From contig NZ_JAUYTT010000010.1 in NCBI RefSeq assembly GCF_030695035.1, positions 248,001 to 312,000 on the forward strand: a stretch of DNA of 64,000 nucleotides, given 5' to 3'. A program made the translations under genes and the position numbers. Positions 36,315 through 45,287 of this stretch are shown one piece after another. The notes beneath the pieces were generated by a model that was given only the letters and a program-made list of their open reading frames with translations, made no database searches and had not been told where the DNA came from. This DNA comes from Frigidibacter sp. GTDB lineage: Bacteria > Pseudomonadota > Alphaproteobacteria > Rhodobacterales > Rhodobacteraceae. Each line of letters begins with the position of its first letter. Position 1 is the first letter of the stretch.

Positions 36315-36337
36315 GCCGCCTCGCGCCCGCAGGCGGC
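36315..36337 (+). terminator. Possible terminator hairpin at the end of the catabolic run
   Basis: GCCGCC and GGCGGC with an 11-base loop, just after the deacetylase stop, followed by GCTTT. A short stem with no long T-run, so this is a weak call. It would separate the cluster from the glycine operon. Confidence 0.3.
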
Positions 36338-36414
36338 GCTTTGTGCAGACAAAGCGTCGCTTCCCAGCATTTCACTTGCCAGAACCGCGGGCGGTCTTGT
36401 ATCCGGGAAGGGTC

Positions 36415-36595
36415 AGGATCGGGAGAATCCGGGGCACCCCGCAAGGGGCACTCCGGTGCCGAAGGAGCAACCGCCCCGGTAAACTCTCAGGCGCAAGGGA
36501 CCGTTCTGGCACAAGGACTCTGGAGAGAGGCGCGAGGGCAACCCCGCGCCCGCCGAAGGGATAACGATCTCAGGCGCAAGGACAGAGGGGGCATC
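36415..36595 (+). ncRNA. Tandem glycine riboswitch (gcvT element)
   Basis: Two consecutive glycine aptamers. Aptamer 1, about 36421-36515, has GGGAGAATCC, GCCGAAGGAGCAACCGCCCC, AACTCTCAGGCGCAAGG and GACCG. Aptamer 2, about 36517-36592, has CTGGAGAGAGG, GCCGAAGGGATAACGATCTC, CAGGCGCAAGGACAGAG. The repeated GCCGAAGG and CTCAGGCGCAAGGA cores are the class hallmarks. It sits 70 bases before gcvT and should turn on the glycine-cleavage genes when glycine is high. A possible promoter (TTGCCA at 36376) lies just upstream. Confidence 0.95.
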
Positions 36596-36663
36596 GGAAC
36601 GACGGGACGATTCCGTCGGGCGATGCCAGGGCGTTTCCCCGGCCAAAGGCAAGGAGGGCGGCA

Positions 36664-37788
36664 ATGGCCGACCTGAACCGCACGGCACTTCACGCCCTGC
36701 ATCTGCGGCTTGGCGCGAAAATGGTGCCGTTCGCCGGCTATGACATGCCGGTCCAATATCCCGCAGGGGTGCTCAAGGAGCATCTGCATACCCGCAGCGT
36801 GGCGGGCCTGTTCGATGTCGGCCATATGGGGCAGGTGCTGGTCACCGCCATCAGCGGCCGGCAGGCGGATGCGGCGCTGGCGCTGGAACGGTTGGTGCCG
36901 GTCGATCTGGCCGGGCTGGCCGAGGGGCGGCAGCGCTATGGCTTCCTGACGAATGAGGCGGGCGGGATCATCGACGATCTGATGATCGCCAACCGCGGGG
37001 ATCACTTCCTCATCGTCGTCAACGCCTCTCGCAAGACCGAAGACCTTGCCGCCCTGCGCGCCGGCCTGCCCGATTGCGACGTGGCCGAGGTGCCCGGCCG
37101 CGGGCTGATCGCGCTGCAAGGCCCGGGGGCCGAGGCGGCGCTGGCGCGGCTGGTGCCCGATGCGCCCGAATTTGCCTTCATGGATGTGGGCATCCGGCTG
37201 TGGCAGGGGGTGGAGCTGTGGATCTCGCGCTCCGGCTATACCGGCGAGGACGGGTTTGAAATCTCGGTGCCGGACGCGTTTGCCGAGGCCCTGGCCGAAC
37301 GGCTGCTGGAGATGCCAGAGGTCGCGCCCATCGGCCTTGGCGCGCGCGACAGCTTGCGGCTGGAGGCGGGGCTGTGCCTCTATGGCCATGATATTGATGA
37401 GGAAACCAGCCCGGTGGAGGCTGGCCTCTCCTGGGCGATCCAGAAGATCCGCCGCACCGGCGGCGCCCGTGCCGGCGGCTTCCCCGGTGCCGGGCGGATC
37501 CTGCGCGAACTGGCCGAAGGGCCGGCCCGCAAACGCCGCGGCCTGCGCCCCGAGGGCCGTGCCCCGATGCGCGAGGGCGTGGAGATCTATGCGGGTGAAG
37601 AGGGTGGCGCGCCCATCGGCCGCGTCACCTCGGGCGGCTTCGGCCCCAGCATCGAGGCACCGATGGCGATGGCCTACCTGCCGCCCGACCTGCCCGAAGG
37701 CTCCACTGTCTATGGCGATGTGCGCGGCAAACGCCTGCCCGCGCGCATCGTCCCCATGCCCTTCCGTCCCGCCACCTTCAAACGCTAA
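36664..37788 (+). CDS. gcvT: Glycine cleavage system T protein (aminomethyltransferase)
   Basis: 374 residues. GcvT transfers the methylene carbon of the aminomethyl-lipoyl H protein to tetrahydrofolate, releasing ammonia. Visible family marks are [23 protein letters not shown] (folate-site Asp and Met), [25 protein letters not shown] and [20 protein letters not shown]. First gene of gcvT-gcvH-gcvP under a glycine riboswitch. GGAGG lies a few bases upstream of ATG 36664. Confidence 0.95.
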   Translation: MADLNRTALHALHLRLGAKMVPFAGYDMPVQYPAGVLKEHLHTRSVAGLFDVGHMGQVLVTAISGRQADAALALERLVPVDLAGLAEGRQRYGFLTNEAGGIIDDLMIANRGDHFLIVVNASRKTEDLAALRAGLPDCDVAEVPGRGLIALQGPGAEAALARLVPDAPEFAFMDVGIRLWQGVELWISRSGYTGEDGFEISVPDAFAEALAERLLEMPEVAPIGLGARDSLRLEAGLCLYGHDIDEETSPVEAGLSWAIQKIRRTGGARAGGFPGAGRILRELAEGPARKRRGLRPEGRAPMREGVEIYAGEEGGAPIGRVTSGGFGPSIEAPMAMAYLPPDLPEGSTVYGDVRGKRLPARIVPMPFRPATFKR

Positions 37789-37804
37789 GTCAAGGATTGC
37801 ACAG

Positions 37805-38164
37805 ATGAAATTCACCGAAGATCACGAATGGCTGCGCGTCGAGGGCGATCTGGTCATCGTCGGCATCACCGAACATGCCTCGGAACAACTGGGCGATGTG
37901 GTGTTCGTGGACCTGCCCGCGGCGGGCCGCAGCGTCAACACCGGCGATGAGGTGGTGGTGATCGAGAGCGTCAAGGCCGCCTCCGACATCCTTGCGCCGC
38001 TGGAGGGCGAGATTGTCGCGGTCAATGACGCGCTGGCGGACACCCCGGCGCTGGTCAACGAGGACCCGCTGGGGGCCGGCTGGTTCTTCAAGATGAAGGT
38101 CGCGGACCTGTCGGCGCTGGATGGCTTCATGGATGAGGCCGCCTACAAGGCCCTGATCGGCTGA
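37805..38164 (+). CDS. gcvH: Glycine cleavage system H protein
   Basis: 119 residues, the standard length. The swinging-arm carrier: Lys57 in IESVKAAS is the lipoylation site. N-terminal [12 protein letters not shown] and C-terminal [11 protein letters not shown] are conserved. It shuttles the aminomethyl group between GcvP and GcvT. Placed 16 bases after gcvT and 8 bases before gcvP. Confidence 0.96.
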   Translation: MKFTEDHEWLRVEGDLVIVGITEHASEQLGDVVFVDLPAAGRSVNTGDEVVVIESVKAASDILAPLEGEIVAVNDALADTPALVNEDPLGAGWFFKMKVADLSALDGFMDEAAYKALIG

Positions 38165-38172
38165 GGAAAATC

Positions 38173-41010
38173 ATGACCTGGACCCCGACCGACTACGACC
38201 CCTACGACTTTGCCAACCGCCGCCATATCGGCCCCTCGCCCGATGAGATGCGGCTGATGCTGCAAGCCGTCGGCGCCCCGGATCTGGACGCGCTGATCGC
38301 CGAAACCGTGCCCGCCAGCATCCGCCAGGGCACGGAACTGGACTGGGCCCCGCTGGCCGAGCATGAGCTGCTGGCCAGGATGCGCGGCGTTGCGGCGAAG
38401 AACCGGGTGATGGCCAGCCTGATCGGGCAGGGCTATCACGGCACCGTCACCCCGCCGGTGATCCAGCGCAATATCCTGGAAAATCCTGCCTGGTATACGG
38501 CTTACACCCCCTACCAGCCCGAGATTGCGCAGGGGCGGCTGGAGGCGCTGCTGAACTATCAGACGATGGTGGCGGACCTCACGGGCCTGCCCATCGCCAA
38601 TGCCAGCCTGCTGGACGAGGCGACGGCAGCGGCCGAGGCGATGGCGATGGCCGAGCGGGTGGCCACGTCGAAGGCGCGGGCCTTCTTTGTCGATGAGGCC
38701 TGCCATCCGCAGACCATCGCGGTGATCCAGACCCGAGCGCAGCCGCTGGGGATCGAGGTGCTGGCGGGGCCGGCGGATTCTCTTGAGAGTTCAAGGGTTT
38801 TCGGGGCGATCTTCCAGTATCCCGGCACCTATGGCGAGGTGCGGGACTTCACCGCCGAAATCGAGGCGCTGCACGGAGCCGGGGCCATCGCCGTGGTGGC
38901 GACCGACCTGCTGGCGCTGTGCCTGCTGAAGGAGCCGGGGGCGATGGGGGCCGACATCGCCGTCGGCTCCTCGCAGCGCTTTGGCGTGCCGATGGGCTTT
39001 GGCGGGCCGCACGCGGCGTTCTTCTCCTGCCGCGATGCGTTCAAGCGGTCGATGCCCGGGCGGATCGTCGGCGTCTCCATCGACGCCAAGGGCAACAAGG
39101 CCTACCGGCTGGCGCTGCAGACGCGCGAGCAGCATATCCGGCGCGAGAAAGCCACCTCCAACGTCTGCACCGCGCAGGCGCTGCTGGCGGTGATGGCGAG
39201 CTTTTATGCGGTGTTCCACGGGCCGCGGGGTTTGCGGGCAATTGCAGAAAAACTGCATTTGAGGACCGTCGGTCTGGCCGATGCCTTGCGCAAGGAAGGC
39301 GCAAAAGTGCAACCGGGGGCGTTTTTCGACACGATCACGGTAGAGGTCGGCGTGGGGCAGGCGGGTATCCTTGCAGCCGCCGAACAGCGCGGGATCAACC
39401 TGCGCAAGGTGGGGCGTGACCGGGTCGGGATCTCGCTCGACGAGACCACCGATGACGGGGTGATCGCGCGGTTGCTGGATGCCTTTGGCATCAGCGAGCC
39501 CGCCAGCATTGCCACGCAGCCGGGGGTGCCCGAGGCGCTGCTGCGGCAGTCGGATTACCTGACCCATCCGGTCTTTCACATGAACCGCGCGGAAAGCGAG
39601 ATGATGCGCTACATGCGGCGGTTGTCGGACCGGGATCTGGCGCTGGACCGGGCGATGATCCCGCTGGGGTCCTGCACCATGAAGCTGAACGCGGCGGCGG
39701 AGATGATGCCGGTCACCTGGCCGGAGTTCGGATCGCTGCACCCGTTCGCGCCGGCGCATCAGGCGGCGGGCTATGCCGAAGTGATCGAGGATCTGTCGGA
39801 AAAGCTTTGCGAGATAACGGGTTACGATGCGTTCTCGATGCAGCCCAATTCCGGCGCGCAGGGGGAATATGCGGGGCTGCTGACCATCGCCGCCTTCCAC
39901 CGGGCGCGAGGGGAAAGCCGCGACATCTGCCTGATCCCGGTTTCGGCGCATGGTACCAACCCGGCTTCGGCGCAGATGGCGGGGATGAAGGTGGTGGTGG
40001 TGAAATCCGCCCCCAACGGCGACATCGACTTGGAGGATTTCCGGGCCAAGGCCGAGGCGGCGGGAGGGCGGCTGGCGGCCTGCATGATTACCTATCCCTC
40101 TACCCATGGTGTGTTCGAGGAGACGGTGCGCGAAGTGTGCCAGATCACCCATGAGTTCGGCGGGCAGGTCTATATCGACGGCGCGAACATGAACGCCATG
40201 GTCGGGTTGGTGAAACCGGGCAGCATCGGCGGGGATGTCAGCCACCTGAACCTGCACAAGACCTTCGCTATCCCTCATGGCGGCGGCGGGCCGGGGATGG
40301 GGCCGATTGGGGTAAAATCCCACCTTGCGCCCTATCTGCCGGGGCATCCCGAGACTGGCGGCGGCGAGGGGCCAGTGAGTGCGGCGCCTTATGGTTCCGC
40401 ATCTATCCTGCTGATTTCATGGGCCTATTGCCTAATGATGGGCGGGGCGGGCCTCACGCAGGCGACCAAGGTGGCGATCCTGAATGCCAACTACATCGCG
40501 GCGCGGCTGAAGGGGGCTTACCCGGTGCTGTTCATGGGCAACCGGGGGCGGGTGGCGCATGAGTGCATTCTGGACCCGCGGGCCTTTGCCGAGGTGGGGA
40601 TCACTGTCGACGATATCGCCAAGCGCTTGATCGACAACGGTTTTCACGCGCCGACGATGAGCTGGCCGGTCGCCGGCACGCTGATGGTGGAGCCGACGGA
40701 GAGCGAGACCAAGGCGGAACTCGACCGCTTCATCACCGCGATGCTGGCGATCCGGGCCGAGATCGCTGATGTGGCGGAGGGGCGAATTTCCAAGGATAAC
40801 AACCCCTTGAAGCACGCTCCTCACACGGTCGAGGACCTCGTGGCCGATTGGGACCGCCCCTATAGCCGCGAGCAGGGGTGCTTTCCGCCCGCCAGCTTCC
40901 GGGTGGACAAGTATTGGCCGCCGGTGGGGCGGGTGGACAACGTCTGGGGCGACCGCAACCTGACCTGCACCTGCCCGCCGGTGGAGAGCTATGCCGAGGC
41001 GGCGGAGTAG
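38173..41010 (+). CDS. gcvP: Glycine dehydrogenase (decarboxylating), P protein
   Basis: 945 residues, the full-length single-chain GcvP. It decarboxylates glycine with pyridoxal phosphate and passes aminomethyl to the H protein lipoate. The N-terminal half begins [14 protein letters not shown]. The PLP Lys lies in [17 protein letters not shown], with the PLP-binding Asp in YIDGANMNA. The Met-Gly-rich [10 protein letters not shown] segment is typical. Last gene of the operon; the C-terminus [15 protein letters not shown] is complete. Confidence 0.95.
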   Translation: MTWTPTDYDPYDFANRRHIGPSPDEMRLMLQAVGAPDLDALIAETVPASIRQGTELDWAPLAEHELLARMRGVAAKNRVMASLIGQGYHGTVTPPVIQRNILENPAWYTAYTPYQPEIAQGRLEALLNYQTMVADLTGLPIANASLLDEATAAAEAMAMAERVATSKARAFFVDEACHPQTIAVIQTRAQPLGIEVLAGPADSLESSRVFGAIFQYPGTYGEVRDFTAEIEALHGAGAIAVVATDLLALCLLKEPGAMGADIAVGSSQRFGVPMGFGGPHAAFFSCRDAFKRSMPGRIVGVSIDAKGNKAYRLALQTREQHIRREKATSNVCTAQALLAVMASFYAVFHGPRGLRAIAEKLHLRTVGLADALRKEGAKVQPGAFFDTITVEVGVGQAGILAAAEQRGINLRKVGRDRVGISLDETTDDGVIARLLDAFGISEPASIATQPGVPEALLRQSDYLTHPVFHMNRAESEMMRYMRRLSDRDLALDRAMIPLGSCTMKLNAAAEMMPVTWPEFGSLHPFAPAHQAAGYAEVIEDLSEKLCEITGYDAFSMQPNSGAQGEYAGLLTIAAFHRARGESRDICLIPVSAHGTNPASAQMAGMKVVVVKSAPNGDIDLEDFRAKAEAAGGRLAACMITYPSTHGVFEETVREVCQITHEFGGQVYIDGANMNAMVGLVKPGSIGGDVSHLNLHKTFAIPHGGGGPGMGPIGVKSHLAPYLPGHPETGGGEGPVSAAPYGSASILLISWAYCLMMGGAGLTQATKVAILNANYIAARLKGAYPVLFMGNRGRVAHECILDPRAFAEVGITVDDIAKRLIDNGFHAPTMSWPVAGTLMVEPTESETKAELDRFITAMLAIRAEIADVAEGRISKDNNPLKHAPHTVEDLVADWDRPYSREQGCFPPASFRVDKYWPPVGRVDNVWGDRNLTCTCPPVESYAEAAE

Positions 41011-41045
41011 GCTTTGGGCGCATATGGAACCCATGCAGAACCCAT

Positions 41046-41060
41046 ACATATGTCATATGT
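41046..41060. promoter_or_regulatory. AT-rich 7-bp dyad after gcvP
   Basis: ACATATG-T-CATATGT, a perfect inverted repeat around one base, in a short AT-rich patch. A related CATATGGAACCCAT lies 25 bases upstream at 41020. Likely a protein-binding site for the small gene downstream, but no regulator is identified. Confidence 0.3.
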
Positions 41061-41217
41061 AAACTGAATCTGTCGGGAACCCCTGCGCTGACGGCCCCGT
41101 GAGCGGGCGCGCAAGCGGCTTGTGCGGCGGGCCGGGCAGGGGTAGCACATTGGCAATGGGGGCGCGCTGCGGGCATTCCGCGGCCCGCCCCGGCAGGACA
41201 TGTCGAAAGGACAAGCG

Positions 41218-41358
41218 ATGGCCAAGGGCAACAACCAGAAGAGCAACAAGGAAGTGAAGAAGCCGAAGAAGGAGAAGCCGAAGACGGCGATCGTTCTCGA
41301 CTCGACCGGCAAGCCGCCGATGTTCTCGGCGGCCGCAGCGGCGGCGAAGAAGAAGTAA
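41218..41358 (+). CDS. 46-residue lysine-rich small protein
   Basis: Opens MAKGNNQKSNKEVKKPKKEK and ends AAAAAAKKK; the middle reads TAIVLDSTGKPPMF. Strongly basic (about one third Lys), no hydrophobic segment, so a cytoplasmic nucleic-acid- or ribosome-associated protein is likely. A good AAGGAC site precedes ATG 41218. Similar short lysine-rich proteins recur in alphaproteobacterial genomes, to my knowledge uncharacterised. An imperfect GC hairpin follows at about 41361-41389. Confidence 0.75.
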   Translation: MAKGNNQKSNKEVKKPKKEKPKTAIVLDSTGKPPMFSAAAAAAKKK

Positions 41359-41403
41359 GCTGAGGGGGCGGCCCTTGGGGTCGCCCCTCTTGCGGTGCCG
41401 CCC

Positions 41404-41444
41404 GGCGATGCCGATATATGGCGATGCCGATATATGCGGCATCG
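41404..41444 (+). repeat. Exact 16-bp tandem duplication and hairpin in the trxC leader
   Basis: GGCGATGCCGATATAT occurs twice back to back (41404-41419, 41420-41435). The second copy continues into an inverted repeat, CGATGCCG-ATATATG-CGGCATCG (41422-41444), ending about 20 bases before the trxC start. It may be a regulatory leader hairpin or a recent slippage duplication. Confidence 0.6.
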
Positions 41445-41464
41445 TGAATATCTGGAGGGCGGCG

Positions 41465-41911
41465 ATGACCGGATCCCTGAAGCTGACATGCCATGCCTGC
41501 GGGCAGGCGAACCGGGTGCCGGCAGAGCGGCTGGGGGCTGCGCCGAAATGCGGCATCTGCGGCGCGGCGCTGGTCACCGGCAAGGTGGCGGAGCTCGACC
41601 CCGAGATCCTGCGCAAGTCGGCGGGCGACGATCTGCCGCTGTTGGTGGATTTCTGGGCGCCCTGGTGCGGGCCCTGCCGGCAGATGGCCCCCGAATTCGC
41701 CAAGGCCGCGCAGGCGCTGGCCCCCGGGGTGCGGCTGGCCAAGATCGACACCGAGGCGCATCCTGCCGCCTCGGGGCGCTACGCCATCCGCGGCATCCCG
41801 GCGCTGATCCTGTTCCACCGGGGGCGCGAGGTCGCGCGGCTGGCCGGGGCGCGGCCGGCGGCCGACATCGTGGCCTTCGTGCGCGGCAAGGTGGCGGCGC
41901 CGGCGCGGTGA
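41465..41911 (+). CDS. trxC: Thioredoxin 2 (zinc-finger thioredoxin)
   Basis: 148 residues. The N-terminal zinc ribbon has Cys9, Cys12, Cys29 and Cys32 (CHACGQ and CGICG); the thioredoxin domain has FWAPWCGPC with redox Cys68 and Cys71, and cis-Pro in RGIPALILF. Cytoplasmic disulfide reductase with a likely oxidative-stress role, as for TrxC elsewhere. The leader contains the duplicated element and hairpin described separately. The C-terminus is complete. Confidence 0.93.
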   Translation: MTGSLKLTCHACGQANRVPAERLGAAPKCGICGAALVTGKVAELDPEILRKSAGDDLPLLVDFWAPWCGPCRQMAPEFAKAAQALAPGVRLAKIDTEAHPAASGRYAIRGIPALILFHRGREVARLAGARPAADIVAFVRGKVAAPAR

Positions 41912-41982
41912 CGAAAAAGCCTGGGCAGGCCCGGCGGCGCGCTTGACAAGGGGGCGCCGAAGGGGCACATACCCGGCCCGTG

Positions 41983-42058
<76 letters not shown>

Positions 42059-42326
42059 TTATTGCAGGTGACTACTGAATTATTGGTTCAGTGGCGTAGG
42101 CTGCAAGTGCGGTTCAACTTTTTGATCTGCGCGGAGCAAGCATTCCGAACAGGCGAATCAGAATCAAACCCACTGGTTTGTTGTGTCAGATTTTGCGCTG
42201 TCAGATCTCAGCTAGTGTGACCTTGTGTGGAGCGTATGTATCGCTAGCGCGCGGAGGTTCTCGTTGCGCTTTGCTACTCAGTCTGCTACCTTTGTTCACC
42301 AAAGGTTCTGTGGGTGCTGTCGAGAT
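42059..42326. other. AT-rich gap between tRNA-Ala and the PRTase gene
   Basis: 268 bases, clearly poorer in GC than the flanks on the tRNA side. I find no coding sequence, integrase remnant or repeat of the tRNA 3' end. An in-frame ATG at 42225 could extend the next gene by 34 residues, but that extension is Cys/Arg-rich and non-conserved in look. Confidence 0.5.
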
Positions 42327-43157
42327 ATGATCGAGATTTCCAAAGAAGAAGTGTTTAGGACCTTGAGCGATGGTCAAACACATCGAAAACAGTTCAGCAG
42401 CCATTCTGGCGTTCAAAAAGGCAAAGCTAGCCCAACGTTTTCCGTTCCGTTTGACAATGGTCTTGTTGGACACTTTCTAGAAGGGACCGGGAGGCCACTC
42501 AAGTACAATCCTAGCTACAATCAACATTATTGCTTCCTGAGAAGTCAGGCAGATATCGACGATGTAGAGGCTTGGGAGAAGCGGCAGGGGACTAGGGTCT
42601 TTGTGCGCAACTGCCTAAGCTCAACGGTGGCGTTGGACTACAATTTCGAGGACAATTTAAACGGAAAGAAAACGCTCGTTGGCGAACACGAGGAGCTTGC
42701 GAAGCACCATCAGGATGCGAATTCCATAGCGTACTTGGCCGAGAAAGCAGCTGAAACCATCAACTCCATATCGTACCTCTCGAGTGCTGATTACTTGTGC
42801 GCGATACCGGCGATGGCCGAAAAACAATTTGATTTGCCAGCCAAGCTTTCAGTGGCAATATCTCAGCTTGTTGGGAAATATGATATTACCCCACATTTTC
42901 AAGTTAAAAACAAGCGAAAGTCCCTCAAGGATTGCTCGCTTGATGAGAAATGGGATGCATGGGAGGAAGCGAGCGTGGTCCTCAGCGATTTCGACTTGTC
43001 GGGGCGGTCGGTGATACTGATTGATGACAAGTATCAATCCGGGATAACTGTCCAATTCTTTGGGAGAGTGCTTCAAGCGTATGGGTGCAATTCAGCGCAC
43101 GGATTGTGCATGGTGAAGACGCTCAGAGACACGGACAATGTTCCAGTTGTTGAATAG
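42327..43157 (+). CDS. ComF-like phosphoribosyltransferase-fold protein
   Basis: 276 residues from ATG 42327. The C-terminal half is a type I phosphoribosyltransferase fold: CAIPAMAEKQFDLPAKLSVAI resembles ComF (VPVPPxxxxxxxLA), and VILIDDKYQSGIT (residues 229-241) is the PRPP loop with the two acidic residues and S-G-x-T. The N-terminal 110 residues (EVFRTLSDGQTHRKQF onward) match nothing I recognise and may be a separate recognition domain. It is AT-rich against its surroundings, lies just after a tRNA, and overlaps the DprA-like gene by 20 bases. ComF and DprA are both DNA-uptake proteins in competent bacteria; this pair is a divergent, stand-alone version. Confidence 0.65.
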   Translation: MIEISKEEVFRTLSDGQTHRKQFSSHSGVQKGKASPTFSVPFDNGLVGHFLEGTGRPLKYNPSYNQHYCFLRSQADIDDVEAWEKRQGTRVFVRNCLSSTVALDYNFEDNLNGKKTLVGEHEELAKHHQDANSIAYLAEKAAETINSISYLSSADYLCAIPAMAEKQFDLPAKLSVAISQLVGKYDITPHFQVKNKRKSLKDCSLDEKWDAWEEASVVLSDFDLSGRSVILIDDKYQSGITVQFFGRVLQAYGCNSAHGLCMVKTLRDTDNVPVVE

Positions 43158-43863
43158 AGATCACCATATAATTTCCAGAGGGGATGAGCTTTATCCCGAT
43201 ACTCTCGTTGGGGCGCTTGGTTCCGGCGCACCCAAGAGACTCCACTGCCTCGGAAATCTTGACCTTTTCAATGGCCCAGGCCTTGGGTTCTGTGGTTCCA
43301 GGAAAGCCTCCCCGCAAGGGCTTGCTGTAGCCCAAGATTGCGCCGCGCAAGCGGCTGAAATGGACATAAACGTGGTGTCCGGCAACGCGGCTGGAGTTGA
43401 TTTTGAGGCGCACTACCGTGCTCTCGAGAGTGGTGGGCGCACAATTTTGGTGTTGCCGGAGGGCATATGCAATTTCCGAGTTAGGAAAGCACTTAATTCG
43501 GTTTGGGATTGGGACAGGGTGCTCGTTGTCAGCCAGTTTGAGCCCGAGGATACTTGGCAAGCCTTCCGTGCCATGGCGAGGAACAAGATCATTATCGGCC
43601 TAAGTGGAGCGATGATTGTTATTGAGGCGGGAGAGCGCGGCGGCACACTTGCAGCTGGGCGCTCCGCTATTGACATGGGTGTTCCCTTGTTTGTTGCGCG
43701 GTATGAAACCGTTTCAGAGGATGCCAAAGGAAATGAGGTGTTACTAGATATGGGGGGGACGCCCCTCAATCGCTCAAAGTCCACGATGCGCGCGAACATG
43801 TCGAAAGTGAGAAACGCAATTTTCGATCCAGCAGGATTTCTCGAAGGCCGCAGGCTTATCTAG
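43138..43863 (+). CDS. DprA/Smf-like Rossmann (SLOG) protein
   Basis: 241 residues, the DprA core only. GFCGSRKASPQG is the nucleotide-binding GSR loop, VVSGNAAGVDFEAH matches SGxAxGID-AH, GGRTILVLPEGI follows, and ARNKIIIGLSGAMIVIEAG with GGTLAAGRSAIDMGVPLFV matches the RNRIIAGLS ... EA ... SG-TA core. The N-terminal SAM-like domain and C-terminal winged helix of housekeeping DprA are absent. DprA binds ssDNA and loads RecA; other SLOG proteins bind or cleave nucleotides. The AT-rich composition and 20-base overlap with the PRTase gene point to a transferred two-gene module. Confidence 0.78.
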   Translation: MFQLLNRDHHIISRGDELYPDTLVGALGSGAPKRLHCLGNLDLFNGPGLGFCGSRKASPQGLAVAQDCAAQAAEMDINVVSGNAAGVDFEAHYRALESGGRTILVLPEGICNFRVRKALNSVWDWDRVLVVSQFEPEDTWQAFRAMARNKIIIGLSGAMIVIEAGERGGTLAAGRSAIDMGVPLFVARYETVSEDAKGNEVLLDMGGTPLNRSKSTMRANMSKVRNAIFDPAGFLEGRRLI

Positions 43864-44018
43864 CGTTCAGATACTAACGTGGTTGATTTTTGGTCTCGCG
43901 CGGCAGCAGCACAATAGCTGTGCGAAAGCGTTCGCCGATGTTTGAGCCACTCGGGACTTCCCCCCGCCCCGCGCTTCTGGCACCAAGTCCCCAGCACTCC
44001 CCCTTCAGCGTGGCGACG

Positions 44019-44507
44019 ATGACCGACCAGAGCAGCCCGACCGACTCCATCACCCTCACCCGCGAGAGCCCGCTTGGGCCGGATCTGGCGCTGCTGATGC
44101 GACGGCATACCGAGGCGATGCATGCGGATACGCCGCCCGAGAGCATTCACATGATGGATGCTGCGGCGCTGGACGCGCCGGGGATTTCGTTTTTCGTGAT
44201 GCGGGAGGATGGGGCGGCGGTGGGGATGGGGGCGTTCAAGCGGCTGTCCGACCGCTCGCATGCCGAGATCAAGTCGATGCATGTGCTGGAGGAGCTGCGC
44301 GGGCGCGGGCTGGCGCGGCGGTTGCTGGAGCATCTGGTGGCGGAGGCGATGGCGGCGGGGGTGAGGCGGCTGAGCCTTGAGACCGGGAGCCAGCCGAGCT
44401 TTGCCGCGGCGCGGATGCTCTATGCGCGGGCGGGGTTTGTGGAATGCCCGCCGTTCGAGGGGTATGGGCTGGACCCGAACAGCGTGTTCATGACGCGGGG
44501 GTTGTAG
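44019..44507 (+). CDS. GNAT-family N-acetyltransferase
   Basis: 162 residues. The acetyl-CoA loop is ELRGRGLARRLLEHLV (R/Q-x-x-G-x-G/A), preceded by the AEIKSMHVLEEL strand and followed by RLSLETGSQPSFAAARMLYARAGF, typical of small-molecule or protein N-acetyltransferases. GC composition returns to the genome norm, so this gene lies outside the AT-rich module. No ribosome site stands out before ATG 44019. The substrate is unknown; the EGYGLDPNSVFMTR end resembles PhnO/YhhY-type GNATs only loosely. Confidence 0.82.
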   Translation: MTDQSSPTDSITLTRESPLGPDLALLMRRHTEAMHADTPPESIHMMDAAALDAPGISFFVMREDGAAVGMGAFKRLSDRSHAEIKSMHVLEELRGRGLARRLLEHLVAEAMAAGVRRLSLETGSQPSFAAARMLYARAGFVECPPFEGYGLDPNSVFMTRGL

Positions 44508-44831
44508 AGCGTTTGGGTCGGGCGGGAAAGGGCGAGGCACTGCCTCGACCCCGCCCGTGCGGGACGTGTCCATAGGAGCCGCTGGCAGCGAGAGACCGAC
44601 TGAGGCCAGCGCCCGACCTGGCGGGCGAGAAGCGCCCGCCGGGGGCGGGGCGGGCGCTGGCCGGGCCTTTGAGGCCCGTCCGGGTGGGTTGAGAGGGCAG
44701 CGCGTGGCGAAGGCGATGGCCTTCGCCATGGGGAGGGTGAAGGGCGAAGGCTTCGATCTGCCAGAGATGACCGTCCTCTCCATCGCCCGCCCCTTGATCC
44801 GCGGGCGCAGATGCCGCAAAAGGCCGGGAGT
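44508..44831. other. GC-rich non-coding gap before tRNA-Arg
   Basis: 324 bases without a convincing gene. It contains several inverted repeats: 44534-44546 (GAGGCA-C-TGCCTC) and 44706-44727 (GGCGAAGGC-GATG-GCCTTCGCC), plus a GGCGGGCG/CGCCCGCC pair near 44620. None has a T-run. They may shape the tRNA precursor or end the GNAT transcript. Confidence 0.5.
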
Positions 44832-44908
44832 GGCCCCGTAGCTCAACTGGATAGAGCACGGACCTTCTAAGTCTGGGGTTGAGGGTTCAAGTCCTTCCGG
44901 GGTCGCCA
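44832..44908 (+). tRNA. tRNA-Arg (anticodon TCT)
   Basis: 77 bases with encoded CCA. Acceptor GGCCCCG pairs with CGGGGTC, anticodon stem CGGAC/GTCTG with loop CTTCTAA gives TCT (reads AGA), and discriminator base is G. Its last 22 bases overlap the 3' end of the hxlR gene on the other strand. Confidence 0.95.
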
Positions 44909-45264
44909 TCCGCCATTGCCTGCACCGAGGGGATGCGGGCGAGATTGCCTTCGAGGCAGTCGGCCAGCGCCTTGACGCGGGCGGCGACCTCATCCCCCAG
45001 CGGCGTCAGGTCGTACTCCACATGCGGCGGCACCACCGGATGGGCGGTGCGGCGGACCATGCCATCCTCCTCCAGCAGGCGCAGGGACTGGGCCAGCATC
45101 CTCTCCGACACGCCGCCGATGCGCCGGCGCAGGGCGCTGAACCGCAAAGTGCCGCCTTGCAGCGCGATCAGGATCAGCACGCCCCAGCGGCTGGTGACGT
45201 GGTTCAGCACGCGGCGCGAGGGGCAGTTCTCGTTCATCACGTCGGGCTGCAGGTCCTTGGGCAT
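44887..45264 (-). CDS. HxlR-family transcriptional regulator
   Basis: 125 residues from ATG 45264, which has a GAAGGA ribosome site (an upstream in-frame ATG at 45285 lacks one). Hallmarks are NENCPSRRVLNHVTSRWGVLIL, with the N-terminal redox-prone Cys, FSALRRRIGGVSERMLAQSLRLLEEDGMV (recognition helix) and VEYDLTPLG. Such regulators of quinone/aldehyde genes, for example QorR, sense electrophiles through that Cys. It is divergent from a QorB-like reductase gene. Its C-terminal codons lie inside the antisense strand of tRNA-Arg, so its end sequence is constrained by the tRNA. Confidence 0.88.
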   Translation of the reverse strand: MPKDLQPDVMNENCPSRRVLNHVTSRWGVLILIALQGGTLRFSALRRRIGGVSERMLAQSLRLLEEDGMVRRTAHPVVPPHVEYDLTPLGDEVAARVKALADCLEGNLARIPSVQAMADGDPGRT

Positions 45265-45287
45265 GGGCGGTCCTTCGGCAAACATGC

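Noticed and set aside
42059-44018. A direct repeat of the tRNA-Ala 3' end marking the far edge of an island
   Set aside because: I looked for a copy of the T-arm/acceptor end downstream of the AT-rich genes and found none in this stretch; there is also no integrase gene.
44557-44841. A 94-codon forward frame before tRNA-Arg
   Set aside because: Gly/Ala/Arg-rich composition, no ribosome site, no motif, and it runs into the tRNA.
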